This document shows, piece by piece, positions 36,375-46,360 of a stretch of DNA of 64,000 nucleotides. The first letter of the stretch is position 1; each line of letters starts with the position of its first letter. The translations under genes and the position numbers were made by a program. Origin of the DNA: Chlamydia trachomatis A/HAR-13. GTDB lineage: Bacteria > Chlamydiota > Chlamydiia > Chlamydiales > Chlamydiaceae. The stretch covers positions 980,460 through 1,044,459 of the forward strand of contig NC_007429.1 of the NCBI RefSeq assembly GCF_000012125.1, in the 5' to 3' direction. The notes under the pieces are model-generated. The model did not search any database, was not told the origin of the DNA, and worked only from the letters and a program-made list of their open reading frames with translations.

Positions 36375-37895
36375 CTATCGTAAGGCGTCTGTAAACGTTT
36401 GGTCAATTTCTCGTTGTAATTGTAAAGTTTCTGTGAGTTGTTCAAAAGAGGTTTGCATAGAGTCAAGGAGTTGTTCAGCACGTAAAAAATATTCATCGCG
36501 TTCCCAATTTATTAATTCGATGCGTGCATCGATTTGAGTACAGCATGCACGAATTTTTTGACTGCTTGATTGTAAATAGAGGGCAACACCTTGTGTCAAG
36601 CCAAGCATTCCGGATAATGCTGGTGCAATAGATTTTACAACGCCTTCCAACAGAGGACTCATTCCCAATTTAACAACATAAAGGGCAGAAAGGGATAGCA
36701 GACAGCTAAAAACAGTTAAGGCCAGTTTGACATAACCTAGATAACGCATTTTTTTTTCTAGATCATTCCCGGGAAGATGTTTTGCAATAGCTCTCCAACC
36801 ATCAAAAGCTTCTAAAAGGGATATGACTATCATGATTAAAGCTGCGAAAAGGGAACACCAGGAAAGGATGCCACCTCCAAGCGCTATGATGGTTACAGCG
36901 ACCCCCATTTCTATCCAAGGGATGATTGTAGCGACGATGCTCGCTAGAGAATCCCAAAATCGCGTGGTTTTAGACTTATCAACAATTTTCTGCACCTGTT
37001 CGATTCGTTCTTGGTGCAACATGGTTAATTCTTGCTGAGTCGTTTCTAGATTGTCTTTGTAGGCAGAATAGGCAGAAAAATCTGCAAGGATACCTTGTTT
37101 AGTGAGAAGGTAGCTTAAAGAGAAGATCCCTACAGTAGGTGGTATGATGATAGGAACAACTCTTTTGGCTCGTTCCTTTCTTCTTTGTATTTTGTGAGAA
37201 GGTTGCTGAGAATGAGGGTCTTCTTTCGAAGAGTGCTCGGACGAGTCTTGACTTTCTCCTGATGCTTTGGAAGGAGGGGTGGAGGTTCTAAGTAGAGGAT
37301 GTTTTTGTTCTTGTGCAACGGTTTCTTCTTTTTTTTGTGTCACTAACCTTTCCTCTAGAGACTCAGTTTCAGCGGAGAAGCTATCTATTTCTTCCATGAT
37401 AGGAGACAGATTGTCCTTTTTGAGAGAGCTAAATAACTCCTTGTGGTGTTCAGGAGTGTGAAGAAGGTTCTCTGAAGGTTTAATAGGCTCCGAAGAAGAG
37501 GGTTTTGTGCTGTCTCTAGCACTAAGCTCTGATGAAAAGTGTAGTTTCTCTGATAGTTTACGCGTGGAGTTTCGAGTCTGGCTGTTTGAAAAAAGGTTCC
37601 AAGGAGAAGATGTTGTAGTGCGTACAGTAGAGGAGAGTTGGGAAGAGGGAGAGCTTCCAAAGAATAAGATGCGCTCTTTAGGTGTAGTCGGCTGTAGTCT
37701 AGAGAAAGAAAGCGGGGCGGATTCTTTTTGAGAAGCAAGATGCGCAAAGATCTTTTGTATGCAAGAAGGAGCGCTCTCCTTAGATATAGAGTAAGAATAA
37801 GGGAATTTTTCTGTCTGGATGGCCAGAGAAGCATCTGGTAGATCGAGAGTTTGAGAGAGAGCGACGTCTGTCGCTTGAGCAAACCAGGATGACAT
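36375..37895 (-). CDS. copB2: Type III secretion translocator CopB2
   Basis: 506 residues. A disordered Ser/Glu-rich N-terminal half (about 60-240) is followed by hydrophobic segments at about 246-264, 315-364 and 388-410. The C-terminal tail is helical. This is the YopB-like plan of a hydrophobic translocator that inserts in the host or inclusion membrane. Upstream, 26 bp away, is the SycD-like chaperone, and downstream is copD2, so the three form an operon. CT861 by order. Confidence 0.88.
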   Translation of the reverse strand: MSSWFAQATDVALSQTLDLPDASLAIQTEKFPYSYSISKESAPSCIQKIFAHLASQKESAPLSFSRLQPTTPKERILFFGSSPSSQLSSTVRTTTSSPWNLFSNSQTRNSTRKLSEKLHFSSELSARDSTKPSSSEPIKPSENLLHTPEHHKELFSSLKKDNLSPIMEEIDSFSAETESLEERLVTQKKEETVAQEQKHPLLRTSTPPSKASGESQDSSEHSSKEDPHSQQPSHKIQRRKERAKRVVPIIIPPTVGIFSLSYLLTKQGILADFSAYSAYKDNLETTQQELTMLHQERIEQVQKIVDKSKTTRFWDSLASIVATIIPWIEMGVAVTIIALGGGILSWCSLFAALIMIVISLLEAFDGWRAIAKHLPGNDLEKKMRYLGYVKLALTVFSCLLSLSALYVVKLGMSPLLEGVVKSIAPALSGMLGLTQGVALYLQSSSQKIRACCTQIDARIELINWERDEYFLRAEQLLDSMQTSFEQLTETLQLQREIDQTFTDALR

Positions 37896-37921
37896 AATAA
37901 AAGAGTCCTTTGTGATCTATT

Positions 37922-38518
37922 TTAGGCGTACGATTTGATCGCCAAAATTTCTTCTTTTAAAGAGCTATAGGCAGAGCTTGTTTTTACTTTTTGCCAAGCA
38001 AGATCAAGAGCTTTTTCAGCTTCTTCAGGATTATTGAGCAGGGTGTAGCAGATGTAGGCATAGTAATGAGGATAAGGGTCTTTTTCTCTCAGCAAAGCAG
38101 CTACACCATAAGCATGAAGAGCTTGTTGATATTTTTGGAGCATATGGAGCGAAGCTCCTAATGAAAACCAAAATTTAGACACAAATGGGTTAAAGAAAAT
38201 CAACCAGTAAAAAGCGGTAGAACTTTCCTCATAGTCTCCTTGTAAATAGGCGTTGTATCCTTCCTTGTAGACTTGTTCAAGATCTTCTGAGGACAATTTG
38301 AAAATCTTTTGATAGGTGTCCAGAGGGATATCCTTATTGGGGATATAATTCTCAAAGTACGCTTCCATATTATCGGGAAGCGGACACATATGATGGTAAG
38401 AGCGAGCAATTTTATCGAGTAGATAGGCTAAATGACGCATTAGGGACGCATGTTGTAGATAAAGGTGTCCATAAGTTCTTTTAAAAGTTTCAAGACATTG
38501 GATCTTGCTTGGTGGCAT
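37922..38518 (-). CDS. scc3: SycD/LcrH-like type III chaperone (Scc3)
   Basis: Holds translocators in the cytosol before secretion. 198 residues with tandem TPR repeats: about 83-116 (YKEGYNAYLQGDYEESSTAF), 117-150 (WFSLGASLHMLQKYQQALHAY) and 151-185. Typical of the LcrH/SycD family. The ATG at 38518 overlaps the upstream gene by 79 bp. An in-frame ATG at 38440 overlaps the upstream stop as TAATG and gives 172 residues starting MRHLAYLLDKI. The TPR core is unaffected by the choice. CT862 by order. Confidence 0.88.
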   Translation of the reverse strand: MPPSKIQCLETFKRTYGHLYLQHASLMRHLAYLLDKIARSYHHMCPLPDNMEAYFENYIPNKDIPLDTYQKIFKLSSEDLEQVYKEGYNAYLQGDYEESSTAFYWLIFFNPFVSKFWFSLGASLHMLQKYQQALHAYGVAALLREKDPYPHYYAYICYTLLNNPEEAEKALDLAWQKVKTSSAYSSLKEEILAIKSYA

Positions 38519-39888
38519 TGAGACACTTCTTGGAGATGGCGTTGCATATCAGTGCGTTCTAGCTGAGTGATTTTCTCCATATTTTCTTTGCGCATTTGGA
38601 TATTTTCTTTCAGAAGCTTTTTTCCTTCCTCAGACCAGTCGTAGGAGTCTCCAATTGGGACGCCTAGTTTTTTAGCTTGATCTACGAGAGCGCGCATTTC
38701 CTCATCTTGATTCCAGTCAATGGCTCCTTTTTCATTGTTAATTTTTGACAGGAGTAACGTCAGCGCATCGACATTATCTGTGCGTTCTTTGACGCGGAGA
38801 TACAACTCGTGTGCCTCGGCTTCTGCTTGGCCTAAAATTCTAGCCATGAGTCGCATGAATCGTAAGAAAACGTTTTCGACACGAGCTTCTTTAGGAGCTT
38901 CTTCCGTAGCATTCTGGGAAGAAAACAAGGACATAGGGGAGGGCGGTCTTTTTTGGAAAGTACTCTGATTCGACTCCTGATCTAAATTGGACGAAGGATG
39001 AGGGGCCGCATGATAAGCAAAGTGAGAGACAGAAAATACTTCCTCAGTATTTTCATCTTCCGGATGAGAGGATCTTTTAGAAGAAGACACTTGCATATCA
39101 TCCGAGAGATCTTCCTCTTGGTAAGAATGATCACTATTCTGTTCTTGATCAGAATGTCTTTCTTGTTGACCGTCTCTTTTTTCTCTTCCTGTTGAGCAGG
39201 TTTTAACTGTTTGAGAAGAAAATTCCCATTCCTGGGAAGAAAGTTGAGCCGTTCCTGTTGAATGGCCTGTCTGGTAAGTACGAGAGCTATGATGAGAAAC
39301 ACTTTGAGAAGATGTTGGATTTGCTCTACGGTGAGGCACGATAGACAAAGGAACGGCTCTTATTGTGCAGCGCGCTGCTGGAGAGAAGGGAGTATTCAGT
39401 CCCTGTATAGCACGAGCTGGTTGTTGGGGAGATAGGGACTCCTGAGAAGAAGGTAAGGAGCGAGTCTGTGAGGATCCCTGCGCCTGTAAAGAAAATATGG
39501 AAACTTTCCCAGAAGGTGCTGGAGGTGTCTGAGCAGAGGTTTCCTTCTGTTGGAGGGATCGACTATCAGAAGAAGGGGTCTCTTCTAGAGCTTGGAACAT
39601 TTCTGCAATCTGAATTTCCAGCTCGACAGTCTCGGGAGGAAGGAAAATGAAGGTTCGAGGGCTAACAAGAGTGGGGAGTTCTTCTTGAGCCATATTAATA
39701 TTCACAACACCTACCAGAGAGATCTGAGTCTCATTACCACCGTCTTCAATAGATTGAGACAGAACAACGTCTCCTACGCTTGTTTTTAGAACCCCTTTTT
39801 CTGCAGAAGAAAATTGAGAGGAGCTCCCTGGTTCTCTCTTAAGAGAAGCGTTTGTCGGTACGGAGGAAAGGGGTGTGGGAGTATCCAT
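38440..39888 (-). CDS. Hypothetical protein upstream of translocator operon (CT863-type)
   Basis: 482 residues, not a known family to me. Residues about 1-340 are low-complexity, rich in Ser, Gln, Pro, Glu and Thr, like the N termini of copB2 and copD2. The C terminus (about 340-482) is charged and helical (AEAEAHELYLRVKERTDNVD). No signal peptide. Its stop overlaps the chaperone start, so it leads the same operon and is a candidate type III substrate. That is an inference from context and composition. Confidence 0.78.
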   Translation of the reverse strand: MDTPTPLSSVPTNASLKREPGSSSQFSSAEKGVLKTSVGDVVLSQSIEDGGNETQISLVGVVNINMAQEELPTLVSPRTFIFLPPETVELEIQIAEMFQALEETPSSDSRSLQQKETSAQTPPAPSGKVSIFSLQAQGSSQTRSLPSSQESLSPQQPARAIQGLNTPFSPAARCTIRAVPLSIVPHRRANPTSSQSVSHHSSRTYQTGHSTGTAQLSSQEWEFSSQTVKTCSTGREKRDGQQERHSDQEQNSDHSYQEEDLSDDMQVSSSKRSSHPEDENTEEVFSVSHFAYHAAPHPSSNLDQESNQSTFQKRPPSPMSLFSSQNATEEAPKEARVENVFLRFMRLMARILGQAEAEAHELYLRVKERTDNVDALTLLLSKINNEKGAIDWNQDEEMRALVDQAKKLGVPIGDSYDWSEEGKKLLKENIQMRKENMEKITQLERTDMQRHLQEVSQCHQARSNVLKLLKELMDTFIYNMRP

Positions 39889-40256
39889 AGTTACAGAAGT
39901 TAATGTATCCAGGCCTTTTAGAAAGGAGGGAACTTATCTAAAAAGTATTTTTCATGCAAGTTGGATTATAGAGCTCGGCAGCATTGTTACTGTCTAAGGT
40001 TCAATATATTAATAGGAGGTTAGGGAGTACATCATTGGCATTTGTGGAGGGACAGGTAGTATGGTCAGGAAGAAAAAGCGGAAATATTGATACAATGGAG
40101 AGGGAATATTGTATTTTTTTTCTGATCAAAAGAGAAAGGTGTGCGAAAGAACCTAACATCTTTTGCACATATAGAAGAAAAGAGCGCAGAAGACGATTAA
40201 CCTATTGCGAAAATAAGCGGATAGAGATACCATGGCTTCCTCTATCAGCCATCTAT
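39889..40256. promoter_or_regulatory. Intergenic region between CT863-type gene and tRNA-Leu
   Basis: 368 bp. It should contain the promoter of the minus-strand translocator operon and that of the plus-strand tRNA-Leu. I see no convincing coding frame; the 136-codon plus-strand frame (39984-40394) runs through the tRNA and is spurious. No other structure was recognised. Confidence 0.3.
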
Positions 40257-40338
40257 GCCCAGGTGGTGAAATTGGTAGACACGCTGGATTTAGGATCCAG
40301 TGCTTCGCGGCATGTAGGTTCAAGTCCTATCCTGGGCA
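40257..40338 (+). tRNA. tRNA-Leu (anticodon TAG)
   Basis: An 82-nt class II tRNA. Acceptor GCCCAGG/CCTGGGC, anticodon stem CTGGA/TCCAG with loop TTTAGGA, a short variable arm (TGCTTCGCGGCA), T loop TTCAAGT. Discriminator A, no CCA encoded. Confidence 0.95.
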
Positions 40339-40446
40339 TAGCTTTCCTTCTAAAAATCTTCTTGTTCAGATACCTAGTGTGTTTATTTGGATAACCCGAG
40401 TCTGTGGTTTTTTCTGCGGCATCGGAGAAAAGGTGGGGGAAAGTGA

Positions 40447-40752
40447 ATGAAACAGCTGTCAATCCTTTTGGGGATGCTTTCGTTGAGTTCTGCTGTTTTT
40501 GGGGCTGATGCGGTGTATTCGGGATCTCTAGTTCAACCTTCGGAAAGCGTTCTTGTTGCAGGAGTAGAATTTGAAGAACAGGAAGGGGAGCGGATTCCTT
40601 ATAGTTTTTACTATCCCTACCGGTATGACTATTATTATCCCAATACAGGTGTAGACGAGGATACACCAGAGAGTTTTCAAGAGAAGCGCGAGTGCCCTTG
40701 TAAGAAACCTGTTCCAGAGAAAAAGAAGAAAAAACCTCGTCGCAGATCTTAG
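40447..40752 (+). CDS. Small exported basic protein, unknown
   Basis: 101 residues. A classical signal peptide (MKQLSILLGMLSLSSAVFG, cleavage near ADA) is followed by a Tyr/Asp-rich middle (YSFYYPYRYDYYYP) and a strongly basic tail (about residues 89-101, KKKKKPRRR) containing a CPC motif. No homologue recognised. The export signal and unusual composition make it a plausible envelope or cell-surface component. Its end overlaps convergent xerD by 4 bp. Confidence 0.7.
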   Translation: MKQLSILLGMLSLSSAVFGADAVYSGSLVQPSESVLVAGVEFEEQEGERIPYSFYYPYRYDYYYPNTGVDEDTPESFQEKRECPCKKPVPEKKKKKPRRRS

Positions 40753-41651
40753 ATATCTCTAGGATGGTAGGTGTGGAATTTTTCGATTAGGCTCTCTGAG
40801 GCTACGTGTGTATAGATTTCCGTGGAAGAAATGCGAGAATGCCCAAGCATTTCTTGAATAATACGAAGATCCGCGTGGTTATTGAGTAGGTGCGTTGCAA
40901 ACGCATGCCGCAGAGAATGCGGCGAAATGCGTTTGGTAGTGACTAATTTTGCATAAAAAGTAATGCGTTTCCATACACAGGAACGATCGAGTTTTTTCCC
41001 TCTGATAGACAAAAATACATGTTCTTCAGAGGGATTTTTTTTTTGTAATTCATCTCTGAAAGAGCTTAAGTAAGCGTCAATAGCTTGTTTGGCTTTGATG
41101 CTGATGGGCACGAGCCGAGTCTTTCTTCCTTTACCAGTAACGCGAATAAAATCATCACTGATGTCCCCGATACAAAGATCACATAGTTCGGATACACGAA
41201 TTCCTGTTGCATAGAATGTATACAGAATAGCGGCGTCTCTGCTTGCTATATGAGTGTCTAAATTAGGGATATTCAAAGGTTGATCTAATAAAGAATTCAC
41301 TTCTTCTGTGGAAAGGATAGAAGGGAGTCTCTTCCAGATTTTCGGATGTTCTATAAAGGGCTGTTGATCGAGCATTTTCGCATCTTTTAGGAAATGGAAA
41401 AAGACTTTTAGGGCGATCAGTCTGCGAGCTAAAGTCGTTTCAGATTCTTTAGCTTTATGGCATTTTTCTACAAATAGGAAGACACTCTCTTGGTTGATTC
41501 TATCGGTAGCCTCAATAGAGGCGCGTTGTAAAAATAAGAGAACATCTTGGCAATAAGCTTGTACGGAAAGAGGGGAGATTCCGTGATCCACGGAGAGAAA
41601 GATCGTAAATTGTTCTATCAGTCGTTTGTGAAAGAGGGCAGAGGGAGTCAT
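40749..41651 (-). CDS. xerD: Site-specific tyrosine recombinase XerD
   Basis: Resolves chromosome dimers at dif with XerC. 300 residues from ATG 41651. The frame is open eight codons further. An N-terminal SAM-like core-binding domain (about 8-95) is followed by a catalytic domain with the Arg in GIRVSELC, the Lys in VTGKGRKTR, HSLRHAFATHLL, GHSRISSTEIYTH and the Tyr in EIYTH. All catalytic residues are intact. Typical length. CT864 by order. Confidence 0.95.
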   Translation of the reverse strand: MTPSALFHKRLIEQFTIFLSVDHGISPLSVQAYCQDVLLFLQRASIEATDRINQESVFLFVEKCHKAKESETTLARRLIALKVFFHFLKDAKMLDQQPFIEHPKIWKRLPSILSTEEVNSLLDQPLNIPNLDTHIASRDAAILYTFYATGIRVSELCDLCIGDISDDFIRVTGKGRKTRLVPISIKAKQAIDAYLSSFRDELQKKNPSEEHVFLSIRGKKLDRSCVWKRITFYAKLVTTKRISPHSLRHAFATHLLNNHADLRIIQEMLGHSRISSTEIYTHVASESLIEKFHTYHPRDI

Positions 41652-41899
41652 TTTGTTTATTAGGAATATTTGCAAGATAAAAGCACGAGCAATTTTTTAT
41701 AGGGATAAACATTTTTAGAATAGAAGAAAGCGTATTTCCTCCTGACAAAATAAGATTTCTTTTAATTACGAGTGTAGGAGGTCGCTATGTTGATAATAAC
41801 GTTTCTAAAAGGTACCATGGAATAGCTCTCCATCCTACTGAAAGAAAGATGATTAAATATAAGGTCTGGAGAGGATAGTACAAAGGCGCTGGGAGTTTT

Positions 41900-42889
41900 A
41901 TGATCAAGATAGCACAAAGTTTCAAACCTTACATAATGGAACCCGGAGCTAAAATCCCTATTCCCGGTTCGACTTTGTATGCGCAAGTATTTCCATCTCT
42001 TTGGAGAATTTTTTCTTCTTCGCATGAGCTGGTAAATGAAGGTAGAGTTCCTATTCAAGGTCCCCTGCAGCGTTTCGCAGTATTTCAGAATTTGAATCGC
42101 GGAGGAGTCGCTGTAATGACTGAGCAGTATAAGTATTATCTTTCTCCAAACGGGTGTTATACGCGTTCTATAGCGGATTTGCCATCCGCTTCTTTTTATT
42201 CTGGAGAATATGTTTCTTTTGGAGTGCATAAACACGCCGATCTAGAAAAAATTAGAAGAAGAAAAGATCTTAAAGAGATCCTTCCTTTCCTATTCCGTCA
42301 TGGAGCGTTGTTACAAAATCAGCCTAACCTATCCATGGAGAAGACCGAGGTTGCGCTTCTATTGGATACATTAGATGCAGCTATTGCAGAACCTAATAAA
42401 GAAAGAGTGTTTTCTTTATTAGAGAGATTCGTTTATGCAGGGTTATCTAAAACATTGCTCCCACGTTTGTATGATGAAGAGTATCAAGGCATAGTATCGG
42501 AAGATCCCAGACCAGGGAATGAGGCTGTTCCTTTTTCATTACTGAGAGCTGCAGCTCTCAGTATGCGGAGGATTTTTATTCAAGAGAGTGATGGGGTTGT
42601 TACCTTACTGCCTGCGCTTCCTCCAGAATTCCCTTGCGGTCGGTGGATTGGCCTGTATCTTGAGAATATTGGGGAGATTTCTTTCGAATGGTCTAAGAAA
42701 ACCATTCGAAGAGTGATTTTAAAAGCTCACGTTTCTAGGGAGCTTGCGATCATTAGTCCAGGTGTGCATTCGTCTCGTTTCCGTGTCGAAGAACAAGGTA
42801 GAATTATCTCTTGTAAAATAAAAAATCTTTTAGAAAAAGTGGAGATAAAAGCCGGAACCACGTATCTATGGGACCGTTTTTGTAAATAA
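41900..42889 (+). CDS. Hypothetical protein with GH95-like C-terminal segment (CT865-type)
   Basis: 329 residues, no signal peptide. The central and C-terminal part includes GVVTLLPALPPEF, CGRWIGLYLENIGEI and SFEWSKKTIRRVILKA. These resemble the C-terminal beta-sandwich tail of GH95 alpha-L-fucosidases (the LLPALP...G.V.GLRARGGFEV..EW pattern). The catalytic GH95 part is absent. Position 14 bp before glgB suggests a shared transcript and a link with glycogen or other carbohydrate. The match is my pattern recognition and is not confirmed. Confidence 0.65.
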   Translation: MIKIAQSFKPYIMEPGAKIPIPGSTLYAQVFPSLWRIFSSSHELVNEGRVPIQGPLQRFAVFQNLNRGGVAVMTEQYKYYLSPNGCYTRSIADLPSASFYSGEYVSFGVHKHADLEKIRRRKDLKEILPFLFRHGALLQNQPNLSMEKTEVALLLDTLDAAIAEPNKERVFSLLERFVYAGLSKTLLPRLYDEEYQGIVSEDPRPGNEAVPFSLLRAAALSMRRIFIQESDGVVTLLPALPPEFPCGRWIGLYLENIGEISFEWSKKTIRRVILKAHVSRELAIISPGVHSSRFRVEEQGRIISCKIKNLLEKVEIKAGTTYLWDRFCK

Positions 42890-42903
42890 ATGCAGAAAAT
42901 ATT

Positions 42904-45120
42904 GTGGATCCTTTTTTCTTAAATACTCAACACGTGGAACTTCTCGTTTCTGGTAAACAGAGCAGTCCACAAGATCTTTTGGGAATTGTTTCTGAAAGTT
43001 TGAATCAAGATCGGATAGTTCTTTTCCGCCCTGGGGCAGAGACCGTTTTTGTTGAGTTGCGAGGTAAGATTCAACAGGCAGAGTCGCACCATTCAGGGAT
43101 TTTTTCTCTTCCTGTAATGAAAGGAATTTCTCCCCAAGATTATCGAGTCTATCATCAAAATGGTTTATTGGCTCATGATCCTTATGCCTTCCCTTTACTT
43201 TGGGGGGAAATCGATTCTTTTTTATTCCATGAAGGGACTCATCAGCGTATCTATGAACGCATGGGTGCTATCCCTTGTGAAATTGATGGAGTACCTGGAG
43301 TAAGATTTATTGTTTGGGCCCCTCATGCTCAACGTGTTTCTGTTATTGGAGATTTTAATGGGTGGCATGGGCTCGTTAATCCTCTTCATAAGGTTTCAGA
43401 TCAAGGAGTTTGGGAGCTGTTTGTTCCTGGCCTTACAGCAGGAGCTTGTTACAAATGGGAAATGGTCACAGAATCTGGGCAGGTTCTCATTAAATCGGAT
43501 CCTTATGGGAAGTTTTTTGGTCCTCCTCCTCGGAGCGTTTCCGTTGTTATCGATGATTCTTATGAATGGACCGATAGCGAGTGGTTAGAAGAGCGCATTA
43601 AAAAGACTGAAGGCCCTATGAATATCTATGAAGTTCATGTAGGGTCTTGGCGATGGCAGGAAGGACAACCTTTGAATTATAGAGAGCTAGCAGATCAGCT
43701 AGCTCTCTATTGCAAGCAGATGCATTATACGCATGTAGAGTTGCTTCCCGTAACCGAGCATCCTTTGAATGAATCTTGGGGATATCAAACAACGGGATAT
43801 TATGCTCCTACAAGTCGTTATGGCTCTTTTGAAGATTTACAGTATTTTATAGATACCATGCATCAGCATGGTATCGGGGTGATTTTAGATTGGGTTCCAG
43901 GACACTTCCCTATAGATTCATTTGCAATGAGTGGTTTTGATGGCACTCCTCTGTATGAATATACACGGAATCCGAGTCCGTTGCATCCTCACTGGCACAC
44001 CTACACTTTTGATTATGCTAAACCGGAAGTGTGCAATTTTCTTTTAGGAAGTGTGCTCTTTTGGATCGATAAAATGCATGTAGATGGTATTCGTGTGGAT
44101 GCTGTCTCATCTATGCTCTATTTAGATTATGGAAGATATGCTGGAGAATGGGTTCCAAATCGTTATGGTGGAAGAGAGAACCTTGATGCGATTCGGTTTC
44201 TTCAGCAATTCAACACTGTGATTCATGAGAAATATCCAGGTGTTTTGACTTTCGCAGAGGAGTCGACAACCTTCCCTAAGATTACTGTATCTGTCGAAGA
44301 AGGGGGATTAGGGTTTGATTACAAATGGAATATGGGATGGATGCATGATACACTGCATTATTTCGAGAAGGATTTCCCATATCGTCCTTATCACCAGAGC
44401 GATCTCACTTTCCCACAATGGTATGCTTTTAGTGAGAGGTTTTTACTGCCTTTTTCCCATGATGAGGTTGTTCATGGGAAACGCAGTTTAATCGGTAAGA
44501 TGCCTGGAGATGCTTGGAGACAGTTTGCTCAGTTGCGTTTATTATTAGGTTATCAGATCTGTCAACCAGGAAAGAAATTGCTTTTCATGGGGGGAGAGTT
44601 CGGTCAGGGGAGAGAGTGGTCCCCCGGTCGTGAGCTAGACTGGGAATTATTAGATATTTCTTATCATCAAGGTGTGCATTTGTGTTCGCAAGAGCTAAAT
44701 GCTTTATATGTGCAGAGCCCGCAACTGTGGCAAGCGGACCATCTTCCCTCCTCTTTCCGTTGGGTTGATTTTAGTGATGTGCGTAATGGCGTTGTTGCTT
44801 ATCTCCGCTTTGCAGACGCGGATGCTAAGAAAGCTTTGCTTTGCGTGCATCATTTTGGGGTAGGATACTTTCCTCATTACTTACTTCCCATACTCCCCCT
44901 AGAATCTTGTGATTTGCTGATGAATACAGATGACACAAGATTCGGGGGATCGGGGAAAGGTTTTCGAGAGCCTGAAATCCTTACACCTGAAATCGCGAGA
45001 CAAGAGAGAGAGGCTGCAGGACTGATCGAAGCGGATGATGAAAGTGGTCCCGACTGCTGGGGCTTAGATATTGAGTTGCCTCCTTCAGCTACTCTGATTT
45101 TCTCTGTAACGCTACAGTAA
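42904..45120 (+). CDS. glgB: 1,4-alpha-glucan branching enzyme
   Basis: Makes alpha-1,6 branches in glycogen, which C. trachomatis accumulates. The 738 residues have the N-terminal CBM48 regions (VRFIVWAPHAQRVSVIGDFNGW) and the GH13 barrel, with a catalytic Asp at about 399 (DGIRVDAV), Glu at about 452 (FAEESTTF), and a transition-state Asp at about 520 (SHDEVVHG). Starts at GTG 42904, shortly after the preceding gene. It ends 10 bp before convergent cdu2. CT866 by order. Confidence 0.97.
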   Translation: MDPFFLNTQHVELLVSGKQSSPQDLLGIVSESLNQDRIVLFRPGAETVFVELRGKIQQAESHHSGIFSLPVMKGISPQDYRVYHQNGLLAHDPYAFPLLWGEIDSFLFHEGTHQRIYERMGAIPCEIDGVPGVRFIVWAPHAQRVSVIGDFNGWHGLVNPLHKVSDQGVWELFVPGLTAGACYKWEMVTESGQVLIKSDPYGKFFGPPPRSVSVVIDDSYEWTDSEWLEERIKKTEGPMNIYEVHVGSWRWQEGQPLNYRELADQLALYCKQMHYTHVELLPVTEHPLNESWGYQTTGYYAPTSRYGSFEDLQYFIDTMHQHGIGVILDWVPGHFPIDSFAMSGFDGTPLYEYTRNPSPLHPHWHTYTFDYAKPEVCNFLLGSVLFWIDKMHVDGIRVDAVSSMLYLDYGRYAGEWVPNRYGGRENLDAIRFLQQFNTVIHEKYPGVLTFAEESTTFPKITVSVEEGGLGFDYKWNMGWMHDTLHYFEKDFPYRPYHQSDLTFPQWYAFSERFLLPFSHDEVVHGKRSLIGKMPGDAWRQFAQLRLLLGYQICQPGKKLLFMGGEFGQGREWSPGRELDWELLDISYHQGVHLCSQELNALYVQSPQLWQADHLPSSFRWVDFSDVRNGVVAYLRFADADAKKALLCVHHFGVGYFPHYLLPILPLESCDLLMNTDDTRFGGSGKGFREPEILTPEIARQEREAAGLIEADDESGPDCWGLDIELPPSATLIFSVTLQ

Positions 45121-45130
45121 GATTTGTTCT

Positions 45131-46159
<1,029 letters not shown>

Positions 46160-46311
46160 TTAATTTATTAAACGGACAAATAATTATATCTGAAAAATGG
46201 GATTTTCCAGTTAAAATTAATCAAAAACAAACGTTTTATAAAAATTTTTATTAATTTCAAAAAACAATATCCCTGCTGCTTATAAAAAGAGCAGATGAAA
46301 AATAGTAAGAA

Positions 46312-46345
46312 ATAAGAGCGGCCATCTCTCGATGGCCTCTTATTT
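46312..46345 (-). terminator. Terminator after cdu1
   Basis: 7-bp core stem GGCCATC/GATGGCC (46320-46326 with 46331-46337), extended by AAGA/TCTT-type pairing and, on the minus strand, a T-rich tail. Located just past the cdu1 stop. Confidence 0.65.
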
Positions 46346-46360
46346 AAAAAGATTTTTAGA

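Noticed and set aside
39984..40394. 136-codon frame through tRNA-Leu
   Set aside because: It runs through a functional tRNA gene, so it is spurious.
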